Below are positions 7,413-16,654 of a stretch of DNA of 38,689 nucleotides, piece by piece. Under the pieces are notes generated by a model that did no database searches, was not told the DNA's origin, and saw only the letters and a list, made by a program, of their open reading frames with translations. Each line of letters begins with the position of its first letter. Within the stretch, counting starts at the first letter, position 1. The translations under genes and the position numbers were made by a program. The DNA comes from Bacteroidales bacterium (GTDB lineage Bacteria > Bacteroidota > Bacteroidia > Bacteroidales > P3): assembly GCA_017530105.1 (NCBI GenBank), contig JAFXMW010000102.1, positions 1-38,689 of the forward strand, given 5' to 3'.

Positions 7413-10088
7413 TTAGTGTGCTTCGAGCCAATTGTCGCCTACGTCGATGCCCACCTCGATGGGAATGGAGAGTGGAAGGGCATTGAGCATGGCCTCCTCG
7501 ACTATGGCGCGGATCTGGGTCTCTTCTGGTTTGTAGCAGTCGAAGACCAACTCGTCGTGTACCTGAAGTATCATTTTCGAGCGGAGACCAAGACGCTGAA
7601 ATTCACGATAGATGCGAATCATGGCAATCTTAATCATATCGGCTGAAGTGCCTTGGATGGGCATGTTGACGGCGTTGCGCTCGGCAAAACTACGAGCAGA
7701 GGCATTGCGCGAGTTGATGTCGGCAAGGTAGCGGCGGCGGCCCAGCAGGGTTTGGGCATAGCCGTGCTGGCGTGCGAAGGCGATATTGGAATCGATATAG
7801 TTCTTGATGTCGGGGTATTGGGCAAAATATTCGTCAATAAGCTCGGAGGCTTCTTTGCGCGAAATGCCCAGTTGCTCGCTGAGGCCGAAGGCACTGATGC
7901 CATAGATGATGCCAAAGTTGACTGATTTGGCGTTGCGCCGCAGGTCCTTCGTCACTTGCTCCATAGGCATTTTGTATATCTTGGCTGCGGTGGCGGCGTG
8001 GATGTCGTAGTGATTGGAGAAGGCCTCAATCATGTGGCGGTCGTTGGCAAGTGAGGCGATGATGCGCAATTCGATTTGCGAATAGTCGGCAGCAAGGAGG
8101 ACATAGTTCTCGTCGCGGGCCACAAAGGCTTTGCGTATCTCGCGGCCACGCTCTGTGCGGATGGGTATGTTTTGCAGGTTGGGGTTGCTCGAGGAGAGTC
8201 GACCCGTGGCGGTGACGGTTTGATTGTAGACCGTATGGAGGCGTCCGGTGACAGGGTTGATGAGTTTGGGGAAGCTGTCGAGGTAGGTGCCAATGAGTTT
8301 GTTGAGCGATCGGTATTGGAGGATGAGGTCGATAACAGGGTGTTTGTCTTTGAGTTTGAGAAGGACATCCTCGGCAGTGGAGTATTGCTTGGTGGCGGTG
8401 CGTGGCGGTTTGTCGGTGACGCGGAGCTTTTCATACAGCACTTCGCCCAACTGCTTGGGGGAAGAGATGTTGAATGTTTCGCCTGCCAATTGGAAGATTT
8501 GCTGTTCGATGGCGTCGCGCTCGGCAGAAAGACGGTTGGAGTAATCCTTGAGGGCATCGACATCAATGCGCACACCTTCTTCTTCCATGCTGATAAGCAC
8601 GTCCACAAGTGGCAATTCGACATCGGTATAAAGCTTGCGAAGACCGGCATCGGAGAGTTTGGCGGCCAACAGGGGATAAATTTGCCAGAGCTGGGCGGCG
8701 GACTCGGCAGGGTCTGCGGGTTCGCTGCCCACGGTGCCAAGTGCAATGCTGTCGAGGGAATGGCGTGCCTCGGGGTCGATGAGGTAGTGGACAAGCTGCA
8801 CATCGAATATGTCGCCGGCGATAGTAATGTCGAGTTCGCGGAGGATGTATTTGAGAGCTTTGAGGTCGTAGCAGAGCTTGAGGGTCGCGGGATTTTGCAA
8901 GAGTGTGCGCAGGCGGTTGACATCAATGTCGCCCACCAGTGAGGAGAAGACTTCGTCGGCGTTGAAGGCCAAAACAATTGTGGCGCCGGAGACGATGATG
9001 GAGACATCGCCGTTGTCGGGGAATTGGTCAAGTGTGTGGATGTCGAGGGCGCGGCTTTGGTCTATAGGCGGAGCATCGAAAAGGGTGGGTTGCTCGAAAA
9101 GCGTCGGCTGGGACGGAGCGGCTACAGAAGCTTGAGCTTGAATAGTTTTGCGTTGAATAGTAGGTTTGGATGCGGCAGCGAAACGCTGAGCCTCGGAAGG
9201 GTCGGAGACTGAGAGGTCGGTGAATATGCGCTTGGCCAGATTGCGGAATTCAAGTTCGGCAAAAAGGCGCTGAAGGGCCTCGTAGTCGGGTTTGTGCAAC
9301 TCGAGTTGCTCCTCGCTGAGAGTAAGCGGTGCGTCGAGGACTATTGTGGCAAGACGTTTGCTGAAGAGTGCCTGCTCGGAATATTGTTGAACGAGCCTGC
9401 GGATTTTGTCGTTTTTGATTTCGTCGGAATGAACAACCATTTCCTCGATGGAGCCAAACTGCGCAATGAGTTTCTTGGCAGTCTTCTCTCCCACCCCGGG
9501 GATGCCTGGGATGTTGTCGGAGGCGTCCCCCCATAGACCAAGGAGATCGATAACCTGGTCGCAGCGCTGGACGTCGAATTTTTCTTTTACCTCTTCAACA
9601 CCAAGGATTTGGTCGGGTTTGCCCATACGTCCGAAGCGGTAGATGAGGACATGGTCGGTGACCAGTTGGCCGAAGTCCTTGTCGGGGGTTACCATAATTA
9701 CTTGGTCGAACCCTTGGGTTTCGGCCCAGTGGGAGGCGGTGCCGATCACATCGTCGGCCTCATAGCCTTCGCAGGCGATGATGGGGATGTTGAAGGCGGC
9801 AATGATGTCGCGGATATATGGCAGCCCAACCTGGATGGCTTCGGGCATGGCTTCACGGTTGGCTTTGTATTCGGCATACATTTCATGGCGGAAGGTGGGT
9901 TTTTGCAAATCGAAAGCCACGGCCATGTGTGTAGGCTGAAGTTTTTTTACAAGGTCGTAGAGTGTGGTGGTGAAACCCAGCACAGCCGAGGTGTTTACAC
10001 CCTTGGAGTTCATACGGTTGGAACCGCTAAGGGCGTAATAGGCGCGATAGACCATCGCCATGCCGTCGAAGAGGACCAGTTTTTTCAT
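7413..10088 (-). CDS. polA: DNA polymerase I, proofreading domain apparently degenerate
   Basis: The 891-residue PolA handles gap filling and primer removal. The 5'-nuclease domain (about 1-290) keeps YKANRE, GYEADDVIG, TPDKDF and GDASDNIPGIPGVG. The polymerase domain (about 490-891) keeps motif A DYSQIELR, motif B RRNAKSVNFGIIYG and motif C QVHDELVFD. The middle 3'-5' exonuclease-like domain (about 345-490) lacks the DxE of Exo I (SIIVSGATIVLAF instead). The Exo II aspartate is replaced (LCYDLKALKYIL), and at Exo III the usual Asp is a Glu (PAESAAQL). It is therefore probably a Taq-like enzyme without proofreading. The start overlaps the pdxA stop by one base (TGATG), which indicates translational coupling. 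Confidence 0.96.
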   Translation of the reverse strand: MKKLVLFDGMAMVYRAYYALSGSNRMNSKGVNTSAVLGFTTTLYDLVKKLQPTHMAVAFDLQKPTFRHEMYAEYKANREAMPEAIQVGLPYIRDIIAAFNIPIIACEGYEADDVIGTASHWAETQGFDQVIMVTPDKDFGQLVTDHVLIYRFGRMGKPDQILGVEEVKEKFDVQRCDQVIDLLGLWGDASDNIPGIPGVGEKTAKKLIAQFGSIEEMVVHSDEIKNDKIRRLVQQYSEQALFSKRLATIVLDAPLTLSEEQLELHKPDYEALQRLFAELEFRNLAKRIFTDLSVSDPSEAQRFAAASKPTIQRKTIQAQASVAAPSQPTLFEQPTLFDAPPIDQSRALDIHTLDQFPDNGDVSIIVSGATIVLAFNADEVFSSLVGDIDVNRLRTLLQNPATLKLCYDLKALKYILRELDITIAGDIFDVQLVHYLIDPEARHSLDSIALGTVGSEPADPAESAAQLWQIYPLLAAKLSDAGLRKLYTDVELPLVDVLISMEEEGVRIDVDALKDYSNRLSAERDAIEQQIFQLAGETFNISSPKQLGEVLYEKLRVTDKPPRTATKQYSTAEDVLLKLKDKHPVIDLILQYRSLNKLIGTYLDSFPKLINPVTGRLHTVYNQTVTATGRLSSSNPNLQNIPIRTERGREIRKAFVARDENYVLLAADYSQIELRIIASLANDRHMIEAFSNHYDIHAATAAKIYKMPMEQVTKDLRRNAKSVNFGIIYGISAFGLSEQLGISRKEASELIDEYFAQYPDIKNYIDSNIAFARQHGYAQTLLGRRRYLADINSRNASARSFAERNAVNMPIQGTSADMIKIAMIRIYREFQRLGLRSKMILQVHDELVFDCYKPEETQIRAIVEEAMLNALPLSIPIEVGIDVGDNWLEAH

Positions 10089-11131
10089 CAACGCAGGGGA
10101 TCGGCGGTTAATTCGTCATATTCTTTGCGGTTGCGCATTATTTTGCAGGCAAGGTAAACCGCGCTGCGGAATGATTGCTCGGAGGCCTTGTCTTTGCCCG
10201 CAATGTCGAAAGCGGTACCGTGGGCAGGCGATGTGCGGACATAGGGCAGGCCGGCAGTGTAGTTGACCCCTTCGGTGAAGGACATGAGCTTGAAGGGTAT
10301 CAGACCTTGGTCGTGATAGAGGGCCAGCACACCGTCGAATTTGTTGAACTCGCTGCTGCCGAAGAAACCGTCTGAGGGATAGGGACCATAGGCCAGCACA
10401 CCTTTGCCCTGCACTTCGTCAATAACGGGTTTGACAACAGTTTGGTCTTGGTCGCCAATCACCCCGTTGTCGCCAGCATGGGGGTCGATAGCCAGTACGG
10501 CAATCTTGGGCATGGGGACACCAAAGTCGCGTTTAAGGGACTCGTTCATGAGCATTATCTTGTCGAAAAGGAGGTTGTGGGTGATGGCTCCCGGCACATC
10601 CTTAAGGGCGAGATGGTTGGTAACGATGCCGATGCGGATGCGGTCGCACACCATTATCATCAAGCTGCTGCATCCAAATTGATGGGAGAGGAACTCGGTG
10701 TGTCCGGGGAAATCGAAGTCGGGCGACTGAATATTCTTTTTGCTGATGGGAGCAGTGACCAACACGTCGACATCGCCTTTCTTGAGGTCTTCGCAGGCTC
10801 GGGAAAGGGAGAGACGGGATTGTTCACCGGCAACGTCGGTGAGTTTGCCCATTTCAATTTTCACCTCATCTTGGGTAAGGTTTACAACATTGAAACGACG
10901 GTCGACAGCATCGGCAGCCTCGCGTATGCCGTTGAAGGTGATATCCTGATGGAGTGAAAGCAGTTTCTTGTGGTAGGAGGCAACCTTGGTGGAGCCATAG
11001 AGGATGGGAGTACAAATGTCGTACATGCGACTGTCGCTAAAGGTTTTCAAAATCACCTCATAACCGACACCATTGATGTCGCCTTGTGTGATGGCCAGAC
11101 GTATCCGGCTATTGTTCTTTTTATTTTCCAT
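10088..11131 (-). CDS. pdxA: 4-hydroxythreonine-4-phosphate dehydrogenase
   Basis: PdxA oxidises 4-phosphohydroxy-L-threonine in the DXP-dependent route to pyridoxal phosphate. The 347-residue length fits the family. Family segments seen are ITQGDINGVGYE at the N-terminus, LVTAPISK, FPGHTEFL (a metal-ligand His), HAGDNGVIG (a second His), YHDQGLIPFK (a third His) and TSPAHGTAFDIAGK. It is co-transcribed with polA, whose ATG overlaps its TGA. The 57-bp gap to pepA upstream shows no clear terminator. Confidence 0.96.
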   Translation of the reverse strand: MENKKNNSRIRLAITQGDINGVGYEVILKTFSDSRMYDICTPILYGSTKVASYHKKLLSLHQDITFNGIREAADAVDRRFNVVNLTQDEVKIEMGKLTDVAGEQSRLSLSRACEDLKKGDVDVLVTAPISKKNIQSPDFDFPGHTEFLSHQFGCSSLMIMVCDRIRIGIVTNHLALKDVPGAITHNLLFDKIMLMNESLKRDFGVPMPKIAVLAIDPHAGDNGVIGDQDQTVVKPVIDEVQGKGVLAYGPYPSDGFFGSSEFNKFDGVLALYHDQGLIPFKLMSFTEGVNYTAGLPYVRTSPAHGTAFDIAGKDKASEQSFRSAVYLACKIMRNRKEYDELTADPLR

Positions 11132-11188
11132 ATCGTAAGAGTTTGTTTATTCGAGGCGGGATTTGCCCGCGCATTGATTAATGACGTA

Positions 11189-12646
11189 TTATTGTTGTTT
11201 GTTGTGGAGAATGTCGTAGGTTTGCAGGAAAGCATAGAGCAGGCGGATGCCGTAGCCCGAAGCACCATGGGTGTAGTACTCCTGTTTCTTGGAGAAGAAG
11301 GCCACCCCTGCAATGTCGAGATGAATGTAAGGTATCTTGCGGGCGAAATGGGAAAGGAACTTGCCCGCAGTGATGGCTCCGGCCTGAGCAATGCCACAGT
11401 TCTTGAGGTCGGCGACCTCGGACTTGATGAGTTCGTCGTACTCGGGCCAGAAGGGGAATTCGACAAGGCGTTCATAAACCTGGTTGCCCACAATACGGAG
11501 GAGATTAAAAGCATTGTCGGCACCCTGTTGCATGGCGGCAATACCAAAGGTGCCAATGGCACGGACAGCAGCACCTGTGAGGGTGGCGGCATCGATGAGC
11601 AACTCGGGTTGGTACTTGTCGACAGCATAGGCGATAGCATCGGCCAGGATGATGCGGCCTTCGGCATCGGTGTTGACCACTTCGACAGTTGTACCGTCGT
11701 ACATCCGAAGCACATCGTCGGCAGCATAGGCGTTGAAGCCCGGACGGCTATCGGTGAGAGGAAGCAAAGCCACAATGTGGACAGGCAGATTGTTGGCGGC
11801 AGCGACAAAGATGACGGAAGCCATGGTGGCGGCTCCAGCCATGTCGGACTTCATCTCCTGCATATAGTCTTCAGGCTTGATGTTCAGTCCTCCGGTGTCG
11901 TACATCACTCCTTTGCCCACCAAAGCGAGAGGCTTGCTGTTGACAGCATTGTCGGGAGTGTATTCCAACACAACGAAACGGGGCTCGTCGACACTTCCTT
12001 TGTTGACGGCCAACAAGCCACCCATGCGCAAAGACTGTATCTTTTTCTTGTTGAAAACAGTGCATTTCACACCCAACTGCGACGACCGTTTCTCTAAATC
12101 GGCGGCAAAACTCTCGGCATTGAGGTCCGCCACAGGGGTGTTGACCCACTCACGGCATTGCTGGATGCACTGCCAGAGGTTGACATTTCGCTCCAGTTCT
12201 TCAGCCGAAAGGAACGACTCATCGATGGAGACTGTGGCAAGATGACTGGGCTTTTCGGTTTTGTAGACATCGAAAGTATAGTCGGCAAGAAAGAGCCCTT
12301 CGGCAAAGGCCACCACTTCTTCGGGTATGACCCCTTCGCCTGTCAAAGCAAGGGAGGTCTGTTTCTCGCTTCTGAGTTGCGCCACCACTTTGTCGGCGCT
12401 GCGGCGAAGACGTTCCTGGCTTTCGCCGGGTAGGCGTTCACTGTCGAAATTGACGAAAAAAAACCTATAGGGCAGGCGGTCGAACACCACAATAGAGTCG
12501 GCATCCTTCTCCCTGCGGGCTTTGAGATATTCCAGTTCCTTCTTGCTCAAAGGTAGGTTGCGGTCGGCCACCTCGTTGCCATAAAGGAAGACGAGGTTGC
12601 CTTCATAGTCTTTCGGGCTTATCTGTTTTAGTTCAAACTGCATCAT
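11189..12646 (-). CDS. Leucyl aminopeptidase family protein (M17)
   Basis: This cytosolic two-metal aminopeptidase releases N-terminal residues from peptides. The C-terminal catalytic domain shows GKGVMYDTGGLNIKP (Lys and Asp metal ligands), MKSDMAGAATM (Asp) and NTDAEGRIILADA (Asp, Glu and the catalytic Arg). The N-terminal half is the variable domain of PepA-like proteins. The 485-residue length is normal. Two tandem ATGs (12646 and 12643) can start it. It begins 15 bp after the stop of the ABC exporter, so it is probably in the same transcript. Confidence 0.94.
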   Translation of the reverse strand: MMQFELKQISPKDYEGNLVFLYGNEVADRNLPLSKKELEYLKARREKDADSIVVFDRLPYRFFFVNFDSERLPGESQERLRRSADKVVAQLRSEKQTSLALTGEGVIPEEVVAFAEGLFLADYTFDVYKTEKPSHLATVSIDESFLSAEELERNVNLWQCIQQCREWVNTPVADLNAESFAADLEKRSSQLGVKCTVFNKKKIQSLRMGGLLAVNKGSVDEPRFVVLEYTPDNAVNSKPLALVGKGVMYDTGGLNIKPEDYMQEMKSDMAGAATMASVIFVAAANNLPVHIVALLPLTDSRPGFNAYAADDVLRMYDGTTVEVVNTDAEGRIILADAIAYAVDKYQPELLIDAATLTGAAVRAIGTFGIAAMQQGADNAFNLLRIVGNQVYERLVEFPFWPEYDELIKSEVADLKNCGIAQAGAITAGKFLSHFARKIPYIHLDIAGVAFFSKKQEYYTHGASGYGIRLLYAFLQTYDILHNKQQ

Positions 12647-12661
12647 TTTCTATACCTATTA

Positions 12662-14296
12662 TTATATATGTTTAATCAATATTATCACTCTCTTCTCGCG
12701 CTGCAATTGTTCGAGTGTGCGGTAGAAACGGTCGCGCGAGGGGACATCCATCCATGCGGTTGGTTCATCAAAAATCAACACAGGGGCATCGCTGTAGAGC
12801 TGTCGTGCCAATGCTATGCGTTGCCACTGTCCCATGCTCAACTCCTCACCGCCGTCGAACATACGTCCCAGCATGGTTTCGTAGCCGTGGGGGAGTTTTT
12901 CGATGTACTTGTCCACTCCGGCCAACTCGGCCACTTTCTTCACCTTCTCCTTGTCCCAGTGGGTGATGTCACCAAAGGCTATATTCTCTTCGGCAGTACA
13001 ATAGAAACGGACATAATCCTGGAATATTGCACCTATTCCCCTTCTCAGCCCTGCGAGGTCGTAACGCCGTACATCCACGCCATTAATAAGTACCGCACCC
13101 TGGTCGGTATCGTAAAGACGCAAAAGGAGTTTGAGAAGAGTGGTCTTGCCAAACCCGTTCTCGCCCTCGATTTGAGTCACCTCGCCGGCGCGGGCTTTTA
13201 GGTTATAATGGCTCAGCACATCGCGCTGCATCTTGGGATAGCGGAAAGTAATGTCGCGGAACTCCACCTCGTACACCTCTTTGGGGAAAGGAATCGCATC
13301 GGGAGCATTGACAATGGTGGGTTTGAAATCAAGGAACTCAAACAGGTTGCCGATAAACAGGCGGTTGTCATACAACCCCGTCACACTGCTGACCAGGCTG
13401 GTCATCTGTGTCTGCCCACGGCGGAAAGCCTCGAAGAGTATCACAAACGAACCCAGCGATATGGAGCCTTCTGTGGCACTGAAGATGAGGAACATGGTGA
13501 CAAAAAACAACGCCGCCGTCTCCACCACGGCACACACAGCATCGTACACACCCAGCCGTCGCGAAATCCTCAGCAACTCCTTCACCAGCGACTCGCGGAT
13601 GGCCACAAAACGCTTCCTGAAGAAAGGAGCCAGCCCAAAAGTGCGCATTTCCTTGGCGTAGTCGCGGCCTCCCAGCAGGGCGGTGTAATAACTCGTGCGG
13701 CGGTAATTCTGGGTGTTGTTGCGCCGGAATGCGTAAATCTTTCTGGCCTTTATCACTCGCACAATAAACGACGGCACCACGGCCACCACCATCACCACAA
13801 TAATCCACCCCGAAGCGCTTGCCAGCATTGTCACAATACCCGCAATGGTTATCAACGACCCCAACAAAGTCATGAACCCATTCAAAATCTGGATAGGACG
13901 GTACGAAGCCTCCTGCTGGGCGCGGTGATAGGTGTCGTGGTATTCGGGATTGTCGAAATAGGACATGTCCAACATCGCCGACTGGCCTTGCATCCGCTCA
14001 CTGATATAGTCTATCAACTTCTGCGAGATAATATCATTGTTGACACTGTTGAAAACAGCCACTATCCTGTTGAGCAGAAACACCGCGCAATACAGTCCCA
14101 GCGTGGTGAAAACGTCCATTCTCACCCCCAGGACCACGGCATACTCACCCGTGGTCACCGAGTCGACCATAAACTTCAGGATATACAGATTCACAAGAGG
14201 CAGCACATTGGTGATAACCACATAGACAATGCGCAGCCAGAACGCCCTGCTGTCGCAGAGCCTTATCATGTTAAGAGCTTTAAATATCTGTTTCAT
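12662..14296 (-). CDS. ABC exporter (TMD-NBD half transporter), C-terminus missing
   Basis: A half-size ABC exporter with about six membrane segments in residues 20-310 and an ATPase domain from about 342. Walker A is GENGFGKTT (378-386), the Q-loop Gln is 426, the signature LSMGQWQ is 486-492 (LSMGQ rather than LSGGQ), and Walker B LIFDEP ends at Glu511. The protein stops at residue 544 in IIILIKHI, right at the H-loop His543. It lacks roughly the last 40 residues usual in the family, and no remnant follows because pepA starts 15 bp on. The D-loop is also unusual (TAWMD). Substrate is unknown. The start overlaps the DUF721 stop (ATGA). Confidence 0.88.
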   Translation of the reverse strand: MKQIFKALNMIRLCDSRAFWLRIVYVVITNVLPLVNLYILKFMVDSVTTGEYAVVLGVRMDVFTTLGLYCAVFLLNRIVAVFNSVNNDIISQKLIDYISERMQGQSAMLDMSYFDNPEYHDTYHRAQQEASYRPIQILNGFMTLLGSLITIAGIVTMLASASGWIIVVMVVAVVPSFIVRVIKARKIYAFRRNNTQNYRRTSYYTALLGGRDYAKEMRTFGLAPFFRKRFVAIRESLVKELLRISRRLGVYDAVCAVVETAALFFVTMFLIFSATEGSISLGSFVILFEAFRRGQTQMTSLVSSVTGLYDNRLFIGNLFEFLDFKPTIVNAPDAIPFPKEVYEVEFRDITFRYPKMQRDVLSHYNLKARAGEVTQIEGENGFGKTTLLKLLLRLYDTDQGAVLINGVDVRRYDLAGLRRGIGAIFQDYVRFYCTAEENIAFGDITHWDKEKVKKVAELAGVDKYIEKLPHGYETMLGRMFDGGEELSMGQWQRIALARQLYSDAPVLIFDEPTAWMDVPSRDRFYRTLEQLQREKRVIILIKHI

Positions 14297-14580
14297 ACAA
14301 ACACTATTCTTTTTATTACCGGACGTCCGAGCATATCGTTAATCTTTTCCATCAACGACTCCCTTCTGTACCACAACTCCTGCCTCAGTCCAGGCGAAGC
14401 GATAGACACTTTCAGGGTGCCGTCTTTAAAGCGGATTTCCCAAGTCAACTTGCCAATCAGGTCTCCCACCACTTTCTTATACGCTTCCTTCACCTCCATC
14501 TCGGTCACCGCCTCGGTCATATCGAGGCGTTGATAGGCTTTCCTTAGCAAATCCTGCAACGTATGTTCGTTACTATACAT
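14293..14580 (-). CDS. DUF721 (DciA-like) protein
   Basis: This 95-residue protein belongs to the DUF721 family, whose better-studied members (DciA) load the replicative helicase DnaB in bacteria lacking DnaC/DnaI. The compact fold is suggested by the segment VVGDLIGKLTWEIRFKDGTLKVSIASP, with VASPGLRQEL-like packing and a C-terminal VIKRIVF strand. It lies 3 bp downstream of recF and overlaps the ABC exporter start by 4 bp. The recF neighbourhood supports a role in replication. Whether it loads helicase here is inference. Confidence 0.85.
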   Translation of the reverse strand: MYSNEHTLQDLLRKAYQRLDMTEAVTEMEVKEAYKKVVGDLIGKLTWEIRFKDGTLKVSIASPGLRQELWYRRESLMEKINDMLGRPVIKRIVFV

Positions 14581-14583
14581 ATT

Positions 14584-15690
14584 CTAACTTTCAACCTCCA
14601 ACGTTCCTTTTTCCACTTTAAAGATACGGTGTTCCACCTGAGGGATGGTCTCAAACACCCCTCTCACCCTGCCGGGCTGGGTGTCGGTCAGGAACACCTG
14701 ACCAAAACGGTCGCTCCCCACCAGTTCCACCAATTGGGTCACCCGCACCATATCCAATTTGTCGAAAACATCATCCAGCAACAGAATGGGTTTCATCCCG
14801 CTGCTGCGGAAGATATACTCAAACTGTGCCAACTTCATAGCCAGCACAAAAGTCTTTTGCTGCCCCTGCGAGCCGTACCTCTTCACAGGCATGTCGCCCA
14901 CTGTCAACTCCACATCGTCGCGGTGTGGACCCACGGTTGTATACTGGGCATACCTGTCGCGCTGGCGGGCTTCAGCCAACTGCTGTGCCAGGGGGACTTC
15001 CCGCTCCGCCACATAGGTGACCACGCCGCGCTCACTGCCATCGGTTATCCACTCGTAATACTCGTCAAACAACGGGGTGAACCCTTCAAGGAATTGTTGC
15101 CGTGCCCCGCGCAGCACCTCTCCATGCCTCACCAGCTGTTCGTCCCACACTCCTATGCTGCCCTCATCCCAGTTGCGGTCCTCATAGAACTGTCTCAACA
15201 ACTTGTTGCGCTGTTCCAAAGCACGGTTATACTGCAACAAATGATTAAGAAACACCCTGTCGGTCTGTGCAATCACCCCGTCGATAAACTTCCGTCTCGC
15301 CTCGCTGCCGCCCTGGATAATGCCCTGGTCGTGGGGCGACACCATCACCAACGGCACCCTCCCTATATGCTCCCCCAGGGTCTTGCACAACTTACCGTTC
15401 CATTTCATCTGTTTGGGCTGCCCCTTGCGACAGACACACGATACCGGCACCGTCTCACCCTCCATCCCGTAACGACCATGGATGGCAAAGAAATCCTCGT
15501 CGCGACGGATATTCTGCATGTCGATGCTGTTGAAACAACTCTTGCAAAACGACAAGTAATACACTGCATCCAACAAATTCGTCTTCCCCACCCCGTTGTT
15601 GCCCACAAGGCAATTCACATTAGGGCAGAAATCCACATCAAGCTCCGTATACGACTTGAAATTGGTCACCTTCAAATTAGTCAGATACAT
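14584..15690 (-). CDS. recF: DNA replication and repair protein RecF
   Basis: RecF is an SMC-like ATPase that binds gapped DNA and helps load RecA with RecO and RecR. The 368-residue protein has Walker A GNNGVGKTN near residue 31, the signature-like YGSQGQQKTF and Walker B PILLLDDVFDKLD. The N-terminal VTNFKSYTELDVDF is typical. It starts 13 bp after ispH and is followed within 3 bp by the DUF721 gene, so the group is likely one transcript. Confidence 0.97.
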   Translation of the reverse strand: MYLTNLKVTNFKSYTELDVDFCPNVNCLVGNNGVGKTNLLDAVYYLSFCKSCFNSIDMQNIRRDEDFFAIHGRYGMEGETVPVSCVCRKGQPKQMKWNGKLCKTLGEHIGRVPLVMVSPHDQGIIQGGSEARRKFIDGVIAQTDRVFLNHLLQYNRALEQRNKLLRQFYEDRNWDEGSIGVWDEQLVRHGEVLRGARQQFLEGFTPLFDEYYEWITDGSERGVVTYVAEREVPLAQQLAEARQRDRYAQYTTVGPHRDDVELTVGDMPVKRYGSQGQQKTFVLAMKLAQFEYIFRSSGMKPILLLDDVFDKLDMVRVTQLVELVGSDRFGQVFLTDTQPGRVRGVFETIPQVEHRIFKVEKGTLEVES

Positions 15691-15703
15691 ATCTTTTCAA
15701 TTC

Positions 15704-16630
15704 TCAATTTTCATTTTTCAACTCCTGTGCCACCGACTCCATCAGCCATCGCGGTGTGCTGGTAGCTCCGGTGATTCCCACTCTCTCTACCCCTTGACTC
15801 AACAGCTCTTCCTTCACCTGCTCCACATCCTCCGGGCCATACAGCAGGTACGTCCTCAGCTGCACCCTGCGGCAAAGGTCAAACAGATAATGGCCGTTCG
15901 AGCTCCCCTGCCCGCTGACAAACAACACCGCGTCCACTCCCTGCGCAAACTTCTCCAACATCGCGGCTCGGTTGGCCACACGACTGCAGATGGTGTTGTA
16001 CGCCACAAAGAAATCCTCCTCACGGGCCTTTCCCTCGCTGCTGTCGGCAATCCTGCGTCTCACATTCTCAATCAACCGGGCATACTCCTCGCGACTCTTT
16101 GTCGTCTGCGAATACATCCTTATCGGCCTGCCGTAATCAATCCCGTCCAAATCTTCGGCGCTGCTCACCACTATGGCTCTCCCCTCGGTCTGTCCGCACA
16201 GCCCCACCACCTCGGCGTGACCCGGCTTGCCGAAAATCACCACCTGCCCCTCGGGCTCCCTGCGGCGCATCTCCTCATACCCCCTTCTAATCCGTTGCTG
16301 TAACGCCAGGACAATCGGACACGTAGCATCTATCAAATCCACTCCCTGACGTTCCGCCTCGCTGTAGGTCGACGGCGGCTCGCCATGAGCCCTAATCAAC
16401 ACACGGGGTCTCACCCCCTGTGTCCTGCCCTGCCGTGCCACCCTGTCCATCCCCTCGTGGTCTATCACCTCAAGCCCTTTGGCTCTTAGCCGCGACACCT
16501 CGGCATTGTTATGCACAATATCGCCCAGGCAGAACAGCGACCCCGAACGAGACAACTCCTCCTCGGCAGTGCCTATCGCCCTCACCACACCGAAACAGAA
16601 ACCCGCATTATCGTCAATTTCAATCTTCAA
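15704..16630 (-). CDS. ispH: 4-hydroxy-3-methylbut-2-enyl diphosphate reductase
   Basis: IspH is the last enzyme of the MEP isoprenoid pathway, a [4Fe-4S] protein that makes IPP and DMAPP. The cluster cysteines are Cys12 (GFCFGV), Cys104 (DATCPIV) and Cys215 (NTICSRV). The diphosphate-site His residues 40, 82 and 138 (KPGHAE) are present. At 308 residues it is full length. No ATG fits the N-terminus: the frame opens with TTG at 16630 (LKIEIDDNAGF), because an in-frame TGA lies three codons upstream. The start sits in a run of ATTGA-like words, and the C-terminal ELKNEN is encoded by a similar run. Confidence 0.95.
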   Translation of the reverse strand: MKIEIDDNAGFCFGVVRAIGTAEEELSRSGSLFCLGDIVHNNAEVSRLRAKGLEVIDHEGMDRVARQGRTQGVRPRVLIRAHGEPPSTYSEAERQGVDLIDATCPIVLALQQRIRRGYEEMRRREPEGQVVIFGKPGHAEVVGLCGQTEGRAIVVSSAEDLDGIDYGRPIRMYSQTTKSREEYARLIENVRRRIADSSEGKAREEDFFVAYNTICSRVANRAAMLEKFAQGVDAVLFVSGQGSSNGHYLFDLCRRVQLRTYLLYGPEDVEQVKEELLSQGVERVGITGATSTPRWLMESVAQELKNEN

Positions 16631-16654
16631 TGCTCAATGCTCCTTTTTCAATTA

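Noticed and set aside
12647-12664. Frameshift as the cause of the short ABC exporter.
   Set aside because: No remnant of the missing C-terminal segment is visible in any frame of the 15-bp gap or the start of pepA, so a deletion or natural short end fits better.
13208-14533. 441-residue open frame on the plus strand opposite the ABC exporter.
   Set aside because: Antisense shadow with a His/Arg-rich composition and no domain; the minus-strand exporter motifs are clear.
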